A stretch of DNA of 64,000 nucleotides from an uncultured Flavobacteriaceae bacterium (GCA_947500385.1 CANMSA010000003.1:124001-188000), one strand, 5' to 3'. Shown: positions 24,360 through 35,419, numbered from the stretch's first letter. Numbers and translations: made by a program. Notes: generated from the letters alone by a model not told the origin.

Positions 24360-25448
24360 TTAGTCGAAATAACTAAAAGTTTCGCCCGATTTTATCGTTA
24401 ACAATGTTTCATAAATCAAACGAATTACATTCTCTACATCATCTCTATGTACCGTTTCTACGGTAGTGTGCATGTATCGGAGCGGAAGCGAAATCAGCGC
24501 CGATGCAACCCCCCCGTTACTATAGGCAAATGCATCGGTATCGGTACCTGTGGATCGGGATGCGGCCATTCGCTGAAAGGGTATTTTTTTCTTTTCAGCG
24601 GTTTCCAAAATACGCTCGCGTAATTTATTCTGCACTGCAGGTGCATAGGAAATAACGGGACCGGCTCCCATTTCGGTATGGCCCTGTACCTTTTTGTCGA
24701 TCATAGGGGTGGTGGTATCATGGCAAACATCGGTCACAATGGCAACATTGGGTTTGATGGTATGGGTAATCATCTCGGCACCTCGCAAACCAATTTCTTC
24801 CTGCACTGAATTGGTAATGTACAATCCGAAAGGTAGTTTTTTCTTGTTCTCTTTTAACAATCTGGCCACCTCGGCAACCATAAAACCACCAGCCCGGTTG
24901 TCAATGGCCCTGCAAACGAACTTATCCTTGTTCAGAATATGAAATTCATCGGGATAGGTAATTACGCAACCAACATGGACACCCATTTTCAGGACCTCTT
25001 CTTTGTCTTTGGCCCCAATGTCAATAAAGATGTTATCCAATTTGGGGGGTTCTTCTTTTCCGCTTTTACGCGTATGTATGGCCGGCCATCCGAAGACCCC
25101 TTTCACGACGCCTTTTTTCGTGTGAATGTTCACCCATTTAGAAGGAGCTATCTGGTGATCACTTCCTCCGTTTCGGATGACATACAACAAGCCATTGTCC
25201 GTAATGTAATTCACATACCAGGCGATTTCATCGGAATGTCCCTCGATTACAACCTTGTAAGGTGCATCGGGATTTATGACGCCAACGGCGGTCCCATAGG
25301 TATCGGTGATAAAAGTATCTACATAGGGTTTAAGATAGTTCATCCATAATTTTTGCCCTTCCCACTCATAACCGGTAGGGGCGGCATTGTTCAGGTATTT
25401 CTCAAAAAAATCAAGCGATTTTTTAGTGAGGATCTTTTTGTCGGCCAT
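24360..25448 (-). CDS. M42-family metallo-aminopeptidase
   Basis: 362 residues. Dinuclear-zinc aminopeptidases that usually form tetrahedral dodecamers and trim short peptides. Metal ligands and catalytic residues are visible: EGHSDEIAW (first His/Asp), AIDNRAGGF (bridging Asp), SVQEEIGLRGAE (catalytic Glu and Glu ligand), VTDVCHDTT, and a C-terminal YMHTTVETVHRDDVENV with the last His. Cytoplasmic, no signal peptide. It is divergent from the DUF4294 gene; each has its own -7 box in the 104-bp gap. Confidence 0.93.
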   Translation of the reverse strand: MADKKILTKKSLDFFEKYLNNAAPTGYEWEGQKLWMNYLKPYVDTFITDTYGTAVGVINPDAPYKVVIEGHSDEIAWYVNYITDNGLLYVIRNGGSDHQIAPSKWVNIHTKKGVVKGVFGWPAIHTRKSGKEEPPKLDNIFIDIGAKDKEEVLKMGVHVGCVITYPDEFHILNKDKFVCRAIDNRAGGFMVAEVARLLKENKKKLPFGLYITNSVQEEIGLRGAEMITHTIKPNVAIVTDVCHDTTTPMIDKKVQGHTEMGAGPVISYAPAVQNKLRERILETAEKKKIPFQRMAASRSTGTDTDAFAYSNGGVASALISLPLRYMHTTVETVHRDDVENVIRLIYETLLTIKSGETFSYFD

Positions 25449-25466
25449 TTATTCAAATTTTAGTTA

Positions 25467-25474
25467 CAAACTTA
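25467..25474 (-). promoter_or_regulatory. -7 promoter box of the M42 peptidase gene
   Basis: TAAGTTTG on the minus strand, exact TAnnTTTG match, 18 nt before the ATG. Confidence 0.4.
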
Positions 25475-25518
25475 GCAATATTCACTAATCTTTAATAATA
25501 AGCCTTGTGATAAATCGT

Positions 25519-25526
25519 TAATTTTG
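25519..25526 (+). promoter_or_regulatory. -7 promoter box of the DUF4294 gene
   Basis: TAATTTTG, exact TAnnTTTG match, 26 nt before the ATG at 25553. Confidence 0.45.
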
Positions 25527-25552
25527 GCAAGGGTTTTGCTTTTATAAAAAAG

Positions 25553-26239
25553 ATGAAGAAACAACTGTTACTATTATTTTTTACATTCTGTGGTGTTCTC
25601 TCTTGGTCTCAAGTAAAGGAGACCCCTATGGATTCCGTAGCCGAGAAGATGATCATTATCGAAGGGGACTCCATTCTTAGAAGTTCTATAGACCTCGGGG
25701 AAGTGTATGTATTCGGTAATCTAAAGTTCGATGACTATAAGTCCAAGCTTCGATACTATATACTTCGCAGGAAGACTATTAAGGTGTATCCTTATGCCAA
25801 AATGGCGGCAGAGCGTTTGGTGGAGCTCAATGATAGTATTAGCAAAATAAAAAAGAAGCGCCACCGTAAAAGGTATACAAAGAAGGTACAGAAGTTTATC
25901 GAGGAGGAGTTCTCGGCCGAATTAAAAAAACTCACCCGAACCGAAGGACAGATCTTGGTGAAGCTTATTCACCGACAAACCGGAACCACAGCATTTGATT
26001 TGGTGAAAGAATTACGAAGCGGTTGGCGAGCCTTTTGGTATAATACGACCGCTAAAATGTTCAACATCAGTATCAAGGAAGAGTTCCACCCAGACGTGGT
26101 GCACGAAGATTATTTAATCGAAGATATTTTGCAGCGCGCATTCGCGGTATATCGACTAGAGCGTCAAAAAACGGTATTGGATTTTGATTATGCCACCTTG
26201 ACGAACAAGTGGGGAGGAAAAGTCAAAAAGGAAGAGTAA
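25553..26239 (+). CDS. DUF4294 secreted protein
   Basis: 228 residues with a signal peptide (MKKQLLLLFFTFCGVLSWSQ). The mature protein carries the DUF4294 features: GDSILRSSIDLGEVYVFG, a strongly basic stretch with YYILRRKTIKVYPYA and KKKRHRKRYTKKVQKFIEEEF, then GQILVKLIHRQTGTTAFDLVKELRSGWRAFWYNTTA. Bacteroidota-restricted family of unknown function, probably periplasmic. Divergent from the M42 peptidase, an arrangement I recall in other flavobacteria. Convergent with the small membrane protein gene (3-bp gap). Confidence 0.85.
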   Translation: MKKQLLLLFFTFCGVLSWSQVKETPMDSVAEKMIIIEGDSILRSSIDLGEVYVFGNLKFDDYKSKLRYYILRRKTIKVYPYAKMAAERLVELNDSISKIKKKRHRKRYTKKVQKFIEEEFSAELKKLTRTEGQILVKLIHRQTGTTAFDLVKELRSGWRAFWYNTTAKMFNISIKEEFHPDVVHEDYLIEDILQRAFAVYRLERQKTVLDFDYATLTNKWGGKVKKEE

Positions 26240-26242
26240 TTT

Positions 26243-26479
26243 TCATGGTTTTTTGATTTTCTTTCCGAAGAAGGCGTCCACAATGGTTTTAATACTTCTA
26301 AAGCCCATCACTATGGCTCCTATCGCCAACAAGAAACCTACTATAAGTACGGGCCAATATAGTAGATTCTCCTGATTTTTAAAGGCTTCGTACAAAGTGA
26401 GCGGTGCTAGAAACATTAGTGCGATCGTATAGCCTAAAAATCGTATTCCTTTGAGCAATAAATCGCGATCAGTGTTCAT
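26243..26479 (-). CDS. Small two-helix membrane protein (DUF6095-like)
   Basis: 78 residues with two hydrophobic helices (about 11-30 and 40-60), a basic C-terminal tail (FFGKKIKKP) and an ATG start at 26479. The pattern LLKGIRFLGYTIALMFLAPLTLYEAFKN fits a small flavobacterial family I recall as DUF6095. Role unknown. It lies between convergent DUF4294 and the TonB/DUF4249 operon; nothing suggests it is co-transcribed with that operon beyond the shared direction. Confidence 0.75.
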   Translation of the reverse strand: MNTDRDLLLKGIRFLGYTIALMFLAPLTLYEAFKNQENLLYWPVLIVGFLLAIGAIVMGFRSIKTIVDAFFGKKIKKP

Positions 26480-26604
26480 TTTAGTGATATCGAAGTGTAT
26501 TAGTAGTTTTCCGCTGTTTTAACTAAAGTGGGCGGACCATTCAGATTACGGACTTATTTCAGTGCCGGGTACCCTGTGCAAGGAGCCATAAGGGTTTTCG
26601 CGTG

Positions 26605-27468
26605 TTATTCAATGGTCAATCTTCTCGTGAAACCCTGGGTAACGGCAAAATAACCCAGTGCGAAATTTGTAGTGTCCTCTACATTGTCGAACGTTTCAAT
26701 ATTATCAATGTCCGTTACGTTTATAATGTTTCCGCGAACTGTTGCGGAAGGAGTTTGGAAAGGACCTGCCGAACCACTATCGGCTTGCTCAATAACTTGA
26801 TTCATATAATTGTAAAACCCAAAGTCTACCCCGATAATGGCCACTTCGATTTCCTGCCCCGGCCCTACACCATCATCATAAAAGTATGAAAATTCAAAGG
26901 TCTCACCTTGGTAAAACCGATCTTCTGTAACGAGGTATTCATTGAAGTCAAAATCGAACAAATAAAAATTATCCTTATCAGGATTGTCGGTAAATGAAAC
27001 TATAATTTCAGTTTCATCCCCACTGAATAAGGTGCCATCGCCCTGTATAACATTGTCAATAACAGGTGTTGTGGAGAACACCGAACTGCCCAGGTACCGT
27101 TGTCCATCGTGTTGCACTCCAAGAAATAGTTCTCCCTGGGTAAAAAAGCGGGTGCTTTTGGTCCCTTCATAGATACCCGGAGCTATTTCGGTAAGGCGTA
27201 CAAAATTATCGTCTAAAGGCCCGGAAGGCTCATAATCCAGGTTTTGAATGGCGATCTCCTCCAATGCTGCCGGTTCTATATTACCAAAGAAAGAGCTTGT
27301 GAGACTTGCCTTTACTTGAACTGTTTGCACGGCGGCGGTCGTATCGGTCAAAATGATCAAAGCATCAATGGTCAAACGCGGTGCTTCAGAAGGCGTTTTT
27401 ACATCTATTACATCTTCACAGGCCGTGATGAGCAAAAAGAGTCCCGCTAGAAAGGGCAGTATTTTCAT
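26605..27468 (-). CDS. DUF4249 lipoprotein, partner of the TonB receptor
   Basis: 287 residues from the ATG at 27468, which starts a lipoprotein signal peptide with lipobox LITAC; the longer frame begins inside the receptor gene. The beta-rich mature part (SEAPRLTIDALI, VQTVQVKASL, IAPGIYEGTKS, VSFTDNPDKDNFYLFDFDF) matches DUF4249 proteins, surface lipoproteins encoded beside TonB receptors in Bacteroidota and probably serving as ligand-binding partners in the way SusD does. The gap to the receptor stop is 4 bp, so the two are one operon. Ligand unknown. Confidence 0.88.
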   Translation of the reverse strand: MKILPFLAGLFLLITACEDVIDVKTPSEAPRLTIDALIILTDTTAAVQTVQVKASLTSSFFGNIEPAALEEIAIQNLDYEPSGPLDDNFVRLTEIAPGIYEGTKSTRFFTQGELFLGVQHDGQRYLGSSVFSTTPVIDNVIQGDGTLFSGDETEIIVSFTDNPDKDNFYLFDFDFNEYLVTEDRFYQGETFEFSYFYDDGVGPGQEIEVAIIGVDFGFYNYMNQVIEQADSGSAGPFQTPSATVRGNIINVTDIDNIETFDNVEDTTNFALGYFAVTQGFTRRLTIE

Positions 27469-27472
27469 GCCA

Positions 27473-29872
27473 TTAAAATTTAAAATTGTAGGTAACCGCC
27501 GGTACAATTCCAAAAATAGAGGTACGCACGGCTTCGTTCACCCCGGTATCTACATTGCGCCGGAAATTGATGGACGCGGCATTTCTTCGAGCATATAGAT
27601 TGTAAATGCTAAAGACCCATTCCGTCTTCCATTTGCGCCCTTGATTTTTCTTGGGGGTCAACGTGGCCGATATATCTATTCGATGGTAATCGGGAAGGCG
27701 TTCTGAATTTCTGAGACCATAGTACGGTACGGTAAGCCCTTGAAACTCGAATTGCCCCACCGGATAGTTGGTCGGCTGCCCCGTTTGATAGACGAAATTG
27801 GTGTTAAAATTCCATTTTTTGTTTAGCTCATAACTCCCGAAAAAGGAAAGGTCATGCGTTTTGTCGTACGGAGTACTGTACCATTCGCCAAAGTTAATGC
27901 CCGTTTCAAGATTTGATCTTCCATTGTCAAACGTCGGGGTTCGGCCCGGGGTACGTTGTTCGGAGCGAGAGAGGGTATAGGCGAGCCAACCCTGAAATTT
28001 CCCTTCATTTTTACGAAGTAAGAATTCGAGTCCGTATGCACGGGCCTCACCATTCAGTATAACCTGTTCAATCGCGTCATTTGCGATAAGATTGGCCCCG
28101 TCTATATAATCGATTCTGTTCTGGATGTCTTTATAAAAAGCCTCTGTTTCCAAGCTATAGTCCCCGCCTTTAATGTTCTGGAAATACCCGACCGCATATT
28201 GATCTAATAATTGGGGCTCTACATAGGGTCCGCTCGGGGTCCATACATCTAAGGGAGTAGGGGAGCTGGTATTCGACAGGAGATGCAAGTATTGCGCTAG
28301 TCGTGTGTAACTGCCCTTTACCGAACTATTGGATCCAAAAGTATAGGATAGGGAAACCCGGGGCTCAAAGTTGGAAAAAGAAGCCAGCTGATCGGATCGG
28401 CTTGATTCGGTACTCCCGATAGGCTGCCCTTCTCTATAAACAAGTAAAAAAGGATCAAAATCTACCGGACTATCGTTCAAGTAAGTAAACAACTCATCTT
28501 GCCCCAGGCGAATGAAATGGCTGAATCGCAGTCCGTATTGTACACTAAATTTATCCGTAATATCATGTTCTATATCAATATAGGCCGCCGTTTCATTGGC
28601 ATACTTTTGTGTCAATTGTTCTTCTATAATTCCTGAATCCGCATTACTGGGTTCTATTTTACCGGGATTGAAGGCATAATAAATATTATTCAGCCCATAA
28701 TTGATCTGTAATTTGTCGCTTACATAGTGTTTTAGGTCATACTTCAGGTTGAAATTACTAATACCCGAATTCCAATCGAAGCCTACAAAATCAAGCTTTA
28801 AACCATAGTAGTAATCAGAATAAATCAATGAAAGGTTGGAGAACAACTTATCCGAAAAAAGATGGTTCCAGCGAAAGTTCCCAACGGCATTTCCGTAGGT
28901 ATTGACAAAGCTTTCGCTAATACCAAAAACATCTCTTCCAAAATAGCCCGATAGGTAAATACTATTTCGTTCATTAATATTATAATTTAGTTTGGTATTC
29001 AGGTCAAAAAAATAGGCGGTGTTATCTTGATCGAACAGGGGAAGGAACAAATGCGCGTACGAACCTCGACCGCCAATAAGGAAGGCTGCCTTATCCTTTA
29101 CAATTGGGCCTTCGACCAACAAGCGACTTGCCACGGCACCAATACCTCCATTCACATGCAATTCCTTGCTATTTCCTTCTTTCTGAAAAATATCGAGTAC
29201 CGAGGAAACCCGTCCCCCATATCGGGCTGGTATACCTCCTTTGTACAATTTGACATCTTTTATGGCGTCCGGGTTGAATACTGAAAAGAAACCGAACAGG
29301 TGAGATGAATTAAAGATGGTAGCCTCGTCCAATAAAATCAAGTTTTGATCTACCGCTCCGCCCCGTACGTTGAATCCAGAGGCCCCTTCTCCCGCATTGG
29401 TGACACCCGGCAACAACAAAATGGACTTGATAACGTCTGCCTCTCCCAGAATCACCGGAATTTTCTTGATTGTTTCCACCGACAAGGTGTTTACGCTCAT
29501 TTGCGGAGTACGCAAATCCATTTTTTCCGCATCTTCTGTAACTACGACCTCGTCTAGTTGTTCTGCCTCTTCAGTAAGCTGAAAATTGATTTTTTGATTC
29601 GCATTTAGGCGTACCTCGTTTAAAATATCTTTAAACCCCAAATAACTGACCTGTATTTTATACGCTCCTTCGGGAAGCGTAATGGAATAGAACCCGTATT
29701 CATTTGTAGTAACTCCCGTACGCAATGATGGCACTGCAATCGTAACACCGATCAATGTTTCATTACTGGTGGCTTCCGTTACCGTGCCGCTCAATGTGAA
29801 TTTTTGTTGGGAAAAGGTAAAAAATGAAATATGTAGCAGTAAAAAACAGAGGACTTTTTGTGGTAGGGTCAT
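27473..29872 (-). CDS. TonB-dependent receptor with carboxypeptidase-regulatory-like domain
   Basis: 799 residues. Signal peptide to about residue 21 (FFTFSQ), then a CarboxypepD_reg-like domain (FTLSGTVTEATSNETLIGVTIAVP, about 25-105), a plug domain with EVVVTEDAEK, PQMSVNTLSVETIKKIPVILGEADV and LPGVTNAGEGASGFNVRGG (about 105-225), and a 22-strand-type barrel ending in VTYNFKF with a terminal aromatic. It imports an unknown ligand with energy from TonB-ExbBD. Paired with the DUF4249 lipoprotein. An inverted repeat lies about 100 bp upstream. Confidence 0.92.
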   Translation of the reverse strand: MTLPQKVLCFLLLHISFFTFSQQKFTLSGTVTEATSNETLIGVTIAVPSLRTGVTTNEYGFYSITLPEGAYKIQVSYLGFKDILNEVRLNANQKINFQLTEEAEQLDEVVVTEDAEKMDLRTPQMSVNTLSVETIKKIPVILGEADVIKSILLLPGVTNAGEGASGFNVRGGAVDQNLILLDEATIFNSSHLFGFFSVFNPDAIKDVKLYKGGIPARYGGRVSSVLDIFQKEGNSKELHVNGGIGAVASRLLVEGPIVKDKAAFLIGGRGSYAHLFLPLFDQDNTAYFFDLNTKLNYNINERNSIYLSGYFGRDVFGISESFVNTYGNAVGNFRWNHLFSDKLFSNLSLIYSDYYYGLKLDFVGFDWNSGISNFNLKYDLKHYVSDKLQINYGLNNIYYAFNPGKIEPSNADSGIIEEQLTQKYANETAAYIDIEHDITDKFSVQYGLRFSHFIRLGQDELFTYLNDSPVDFDPFLLVYREGQPIGSTESSRSDQLASFSNFEPRVSLSYTFGSNSSVKGSYTRLAQYLHLLSNTSSPTPLDVWTPSGPYVEPQLLDQYAVGYFQNIKGGDYSLETEAFYKDIQNRIDYIDGANLIANDAIEQVILNGEARAYGLEFLLRKNEGKFQGWLAYTLSRSEQRTPGRTPTFDNGRSNLETGINFGEWYSTPYDKTHDLSFFGSYELNKKWNFNTNFVYQTGQPTNYPVGQFEFQGLTVPYYGLRNSERLPDYHRIDISATLTPKKNQGRKWKTEWVFSIYNLYARRNAASINFRRNVDTGVNEAVRTSIFGIVPAVTYNFKF

Positions 29873-29967
29873 TCACATTATTTTTTATAAAAATACTTAT
29901 TGAGGCGCGCTGGGGCGAACGGCTTAACAATTATTTAGGAAACGAAACATGCAAGCACTGTATTTTA

Positions 29968-30002
29968 TGTTAGAAACCCTAATAAATTGGCACTTTCTAA
30001 CA
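29968..30002 (-). promoter_or_regulatory. Perfect 9-bp inverted repeat upstream of the TonB receptor operon
   Basis: TGTTAGAAA-N17-TTTCTAACA, centred about 113 bp before the receptor ATG and just beyond the icd terminator. Possible operator or leader hairpin for the receptor/DUF4249 operon. Confidence 0.4.
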
Positions 30003-30022
30003 CAAAAAACTAAAAATATCAT

Positions 30023-30060
30023 AAAAAAACCCTGATCTCAAAAGAGCATCAGGGTTTTTT
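30023..30060 (-). terminator. Terminator of icd, usable on both strands
   Basis: Long stem AAAAAACCCTGAT / ATCAGGGTTTTTT with a short loop and an A/T run on each side, 16 nt past the icd stop. It also shields the divergent-side TonB operon from read-through. Confidence 0.85.
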
Positions 30061-30075
30061 ATACTTGTATGTGTG

Positions 30076-32340
<2,265 letters not shown>

Positions 32341-32913
32341 TTAAAAGGCCAAAAAATAAAGGGAGTACCAAACTTTAAAGGGTATTCGCACGTTTTTTGA
32401 AGTAGAACGGGGAATAACAATAAAAGCCATATCATTGTACAGGTACACTGACATGGCTTTTTTGAAATAGTTAGCAAACTGTTTGTTCTGCCTCAAGGAC
32501 AAAACGGCAACCATTGATTGCATTTGCATCCCTATATCCACGTTTGAAATACTTTTGCCCTCAATTATTTAACTAAGCGGCAAATAGGCACTTCTTCCCG
32601 ATACCTGTATGTTTTGTTATCTTCTCAAAACCTAAATTTTGAGTAGACACAGTGCCATCCACAAAACACCTTGCAATCACTTTCGATCTTGCGGTCTTGC
32701 TCTTTTTTTCGGTTGTCACGATGTTGCCATCTAACCCTGAAAAAAATCAACTATCAGTATAAATTACGTGAACTTTATAGCAATTAAAAATAGTTCCTCT
32801 TGCAGGTCACTTTTTAATTACACTTAAATGTACCAAATGAATAGGGAACTCCCAAAATATTTAACATATTACTAATCAACACTTTATGAACCATCGGTAT
32901 TAACAATTGTTCA
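32341..32913. other. Intergenic stretch between icd and rplS
   Basis: About 570 bp without a convincing gene. A 66-codon minus frame at 32341-32541 overlaps the icd promoter and has no plausible context. A 57-codon minus open frame without ATG (32573-32746) is noted separately. No tRNA, repeat or insertion sequence is visible. Confidence 0.5.
32573..32746 (-). pseudogene. Possible gene remnant, no start codon
   Basis: A 57-codon open frame ending in TAG at 32573. Its residues look protein-like (DGNIVTTEKKSKTARSKV, RCFVDGTVSTQNLGFEKIT) but there is no ATG, only an internal GTG, and an in-frame stop directly upstream. May be a relic, a small GTG-start gene or chance. Not recognised. Confidence 0.2.
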
Positions 32914-32945
32914 TAAAAAAAGCCCTGATATTGATTATCAGGGCT
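32914..32945 (-). terminator. Terminator of rplS
   Basis: Perfect 10-bp stem AGCCCTGATA / TATCAGGGCT with a 5-nt loop and a run of seven U on the minus strand, 23 nt past the rplS stop. Confidence 0.9.
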
Positions 32946-32967
32946 TCTATGACTTATTTGTTGGCTT

Positions 32968-33318
32968 TTACGCGCGAACTTCTTTGATTCTGGCTTTTTT
33001 ACCAGTAAGTCCTCTAAAGTAGAAGATACGTGCTCTACGCACCTTACCTCTTTTGTTGACCTCTATTTTTTGCAAAGCGGGCATGTTCACAGGGAAAATA
33101 CGTTCTACTCCTACCGTGCCTGACATTTTTCGAATGGTAAAGGTTTCGGTAGATCCGCTACCTCTTCTTTGAATAACAACGCCTTTAAAAAACTGGGTAC
33201 GTGTTTTTTCACCCTCTTTAATTTCGTAATAAACAGTAATCGTATCACCAGCGGAGAATTTTGGAAATTCTTTCTTGGTTACAAATTCACTTTCTACAAA
33301 ATTGATTAATGATTCCAT
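32968..33318 (-). CDS. rplS: 50S ribosomal protein L19
   Basis: 116 residues, standard size. L19 sits at the 30S-50S interface. Signatures: FSAGDTITVYYEIKEGEKTRTQFFKGVVIQRRGSG in short blocks, ETFTIRKMSGTVGVERIFP, and the basic C-terminus KVRRARIFYFRGLTGKKARIKE. Own promoter with both -33 and -7 boxes and own terminator. trmD lies upstream on the same strand, as in many bacteria, but the promoter between them suggests separate transcription. Confidence 0.98.
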   Translation of the reverse strand: MESLINFVESEFVTKKEFPKFSAGDTITVYYEIKEGEKTRTQFFKGVVIQRRGSGSTETFTIRKMSGTVGVERIFPVNMPALQKIEVNKRGKVRRARIFYFRGLTGKKARIKEVRA

Positions 33319-33386
33319 GGTTACATTTTACTATTATGTATCGATCAACATTCACGATTTTCGTCAGAGGTTAATTTTACAGGATG

Positions 33387-33416
33387 CAAAAATAGCCCAT
33401 AATTAATAAATGACAA
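33387..33416 (-). promoter_or_regulatory. Promoter of rplS
   Basis: Minus-strand TTG (33414-33416), 19-nt spacer, TATTTTTG (33387-33394). Both Bacteroidota promoter elements are exact. The predicted leader is about 64 nt. Confidence 0.7.
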
Positions 33417-33452
33417 GGTTTTTACATTATTTTTTCACCCGAACGGCGAATG

Positions 33453-34127
33453 TTATTCCAATAAATCTGGTCGCAAGGCCTCCGTTCTTTTCTGAGCGGC
33501 CTCTTCTCGCCATGCCTCAATTTTTGGAAAATTCCCGCTTAGAAGTACTTCGGGTACCTTCATCCCTTTGTAGTCAGAGGGTCTGGTATATACCGGCGGA
33601 GCAAGAAGTCCGTCTTGAAAACTATCGGTCAAGGCCGATGTTTCGTTATTCAATACACCGGGTATAAGGCGAATGACCGCGTCGCAAACAATTGCAGCTC
33701 CCAATTCCCCTCCGGAAAGCACATAATCACCGACAGATATTTCCTTCGTAATAAAAGCGTCACGCACCCGCTGGTCAACACCCTTGTAATGTCCGCAGAG
33801 AATGATAATGTTTTCACAAAGCGATAAACTATTGGCCATTTGCTGGTTCAAAGTGGCGCCATCGGGCGTCATGTATATCACTTCGTCATACGTACGTTCG
33901 GCCTTTAAACTGCCAATACATTTATCGATCGGTTCGATCATCAATACCATCCCTGCACCGCCCCCAAATTGATAGTCATCTACTTGGTTATAACTACGAT
34001 CTGTAAAATCCCGTAGGTTGTGCATATGTACCTCCACGATTCCTTTTTCAATGGCTCTTTTCAAAATGGAAGCTTCGAACGGACTCTTCAGCAGTTCGGG
34101 AAGTACGGTAATAATGTCTATACGCAT
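33453..34127 (-). CDS. trmD: tRNA (guanine37-N1)-methyltransferase
   Basis: 224 residues. SPOUT-class SAM enzyme making m1G37 in tRNAs, which prevents frameshifting. Visible: [47 protein letters not shown] in short blocks, [38 protein letters not shown] (trefoil knot) and [12 protein letters not shown] with the conserved Asp region. Complete. Follows the GNAT gene with a 21-bp gap on the same strand. Confidence 0.97.
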   Translation of the reverse strand: MRIDIITVLPELLKSPFEASILKRAIEKGIVEVHMHNLRDFTDRSYNQVDDYQFGGGAGMVLMIEPIDKCIGSLKAERTYDEVIYMTPDGATLNQQMANSLSLCENIIILCGHYKGVDQRVRDAFITKEISVGDYVLSGGELGAAIVCDAVIRLIPGVLNNETSALTDSFQDGLLAPPVYTRPSDYKGMKVPEVLLSGNFPKIEAWREEAAQKRTEALRPDLLE

Positions 34128-34148
34128 TTTGCCAATTTTTAAAACCTT

Positions 34149-34589
34149 TTAAGCTGTCCAAAAATAATGAAAACAATGTACATCTTTTTCCCAACCAAGA
34201 CGTTCATATAGGCGTTGGGCGGGATTATCGGTCGCCGTTTCCAAAGCCAGCCCTTTGCAGTTGTGTTTTTTGCAATAGTTTTTCGCATGGTTTAACAGGG
34301 CGGCTCCAATTCCCAATCTTCGATGGGTTTCTTTTACGTAAAGGTCATTAAGGATAAGGATTGGTCGAAGTGATACGGTAGAAAAAGAACGATACAATTG
34401 CGTAAAACCGATCATTTGTTCCCCTTCGATAGCTATAAAGAGAATAGATTCCTTTTTCGACAGCCGCTCTTTAAGAAAATGTGTGGCGGCTTCTAAATTG
34501 GACGTTTTCCGATAAAACACGCGATAACTGTTTAACAGCGGCGCGATACCCGGTATATGTTGTTCTGTGGCTTCTAGTATTTCTGCCAT
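34149..34589 (-). CDS. GNAT-family N-acetyltransferase
   Basis: 146 residues. Standard GNAT fold: ILFIAIEGEQMIGFTQLY, LNDLYVKETHRRLGIGAALLNHAKNYCKK with the acetyl-CoA loop (RRLGIGAAL), and GLALETATDNPAQRLYERLGWEKD at the end. Likely acetylates an amine or a protein N-terminus; the substrate cannot be inferred. Upstream of trmD and separated from the coiled-coil membrane protein gene by a terminator, so it probably starts a GNAT-trmD transcript. Confidence 0.9.
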   Translation of the reverse strand: MAEILEATEQHIPGIAPLLNSYRVFYRKTSNLEAATHFLKERLSKKESILFIAIEGEQMIGFTQLYRSFSTVSLRPILILNDLYVKETHRRLGIGAALLNHAKNYCKKHNCKGLALETATDNPAQRLYERLGWEKDVHCFHYFWTA

Positions 34590-34599
34590 GGCCGATGCT

Positions 34600-34627
34600 A
34601 AAAAAAGCCCCGTACGGGGCTTTTTTA
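34600..34627 (-). terminator. Terminator of the coiled-coil membrane protein gene
   Basis: Palindromic GCCCCGTACGGGGC (34607-34620) flanked by seven A and six T: a strong stem that works on either strand, at the stop of the gene starting at 35244. Confidence 0.85.
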
Positions 34628-34629
34628 CA

Positions 34630-35244
34630 TTATTTCTGTTTTTTGTACTTGTTGATTTCGTCTTGCAGCTGCCTACTTATTTTTTGTTCTCGCTCCAAAG
34701 CACGTCTTCGATGATCTTCATACTCTACCTCCAATTCGGACAGGTTGGTACGTGCCTCTTGGGTCAAAATATTACTCTTTCTAAATTTATAGATAAAGAA
34801 AAGAAGCGTTAGCAAGAGGGCCCCGATCATCGTCCATAAAATAACATTATACGTCGCTTTTGAAACCTGGATTCCCAAGAAAGACATACTGTCCTTTTCT
34901 TCCGTTACCGAAGTAAGATTCCCAGTGGTCTCCTCTAACTTTTTGTTCAAGGACTCGATCGTACCTTCATGCTCCGTAATGGTCGATTTTAGCTCTACAG
35001 TCTTTTTACTGATCGCATTGATCGTGTCTAACACGTTTTTACGAATTTTATAAAGATTCGCTTCCTTGACCACTTCGTACCGAACACCCTCCGCTCGATA
35101 GTTGCCAGATTTCTTGGCGATATAGTCAAATTGACTGCTGATAGGCCCTTTATCTAAAGAAAGGGGTTCTTCGGTTTCCTGCCCAAATTGCAGATTGCAT
35201 GCCAACAAGGCGATAAAAATAAGTAGTACTCTGAGGCCTTTCAT
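34630..35244 (-). CDS. Envelope protein with signal peptide, coiled coil and membrane helix
   Basis: 204 residues, family not recognised. A signal peptide (to about residue 21, ending NLQFGQ) is followed by a periplasmic segment (to about 75), a heptad-like coiled coil (KKTVELKSTITEHEGTIESLNKKLEE, about 80-115), a membrane helix (about 132-152, NVILWTMIGALLLTLLFFIY) and a second charged helical stretch in the cytoplasm ending KKQK. This would let it signal or scaffold across the inner membrane. Relatives are sometimes labelled as tRNA methyltransferases in databases, apparently through proximity to trmD; nothing here supports that. Confidence 0.75.
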   Translation of the reverse strand: MKGLRVLLIFIALLACNLQFGQETEEPLSLDKGPISSQFDYIAKKSGNYRAEGVRYEVVKEANLYKIRKNVLDTINAISKKTVELKSTITEHEGTIESLNKKLEETTGNLTSVTEEKDSMSFLGIQVSKATYNVILWTMIGALLLTLLFFIYKFRKSNILTQEARTNLSELEVEYEDHRRRALEREQKISRQLQDEINKYKKQK

Positions 35245-35363
35245 TTCAAAAATAGGTGCTATGATTAATAAAAAATGATTTAGAGGGGACTAAAGTAGTC
35301 CAATAATATCAATTAAGAAAAAAATTTGTCGATTAGGTACATATTCAACACCTCCTAAAAACG

Positions 35364-35419
35364 CTAAAAAACATCTCTAAATTCGTTATATACGAACGTA
35401 GGTCGCTTAAAAGATGTTT
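35364..35419 (-). terminator. Nested hairpin after the GAPDH gene
   Basis: Outer arms AAACATCT (35369-35376) and AGATGTTT (35412-35419) enclose an inner hairpin TTCGT-N5-ACGAA (35382-35396). On the minus strand the outer arm continues into a short U run, consistent with a terminator about 25 nt past the GAPDH stop, but the two-level structure is larger than usual. Confidence 0.5.

Noticed and set aside
32341-32541. Minus-strand frame of 66 codons next to icd
   Set aside because: It ends on the icd promoter, has no promoter or ribosome-binding sequence and no recognisable protein pattern.
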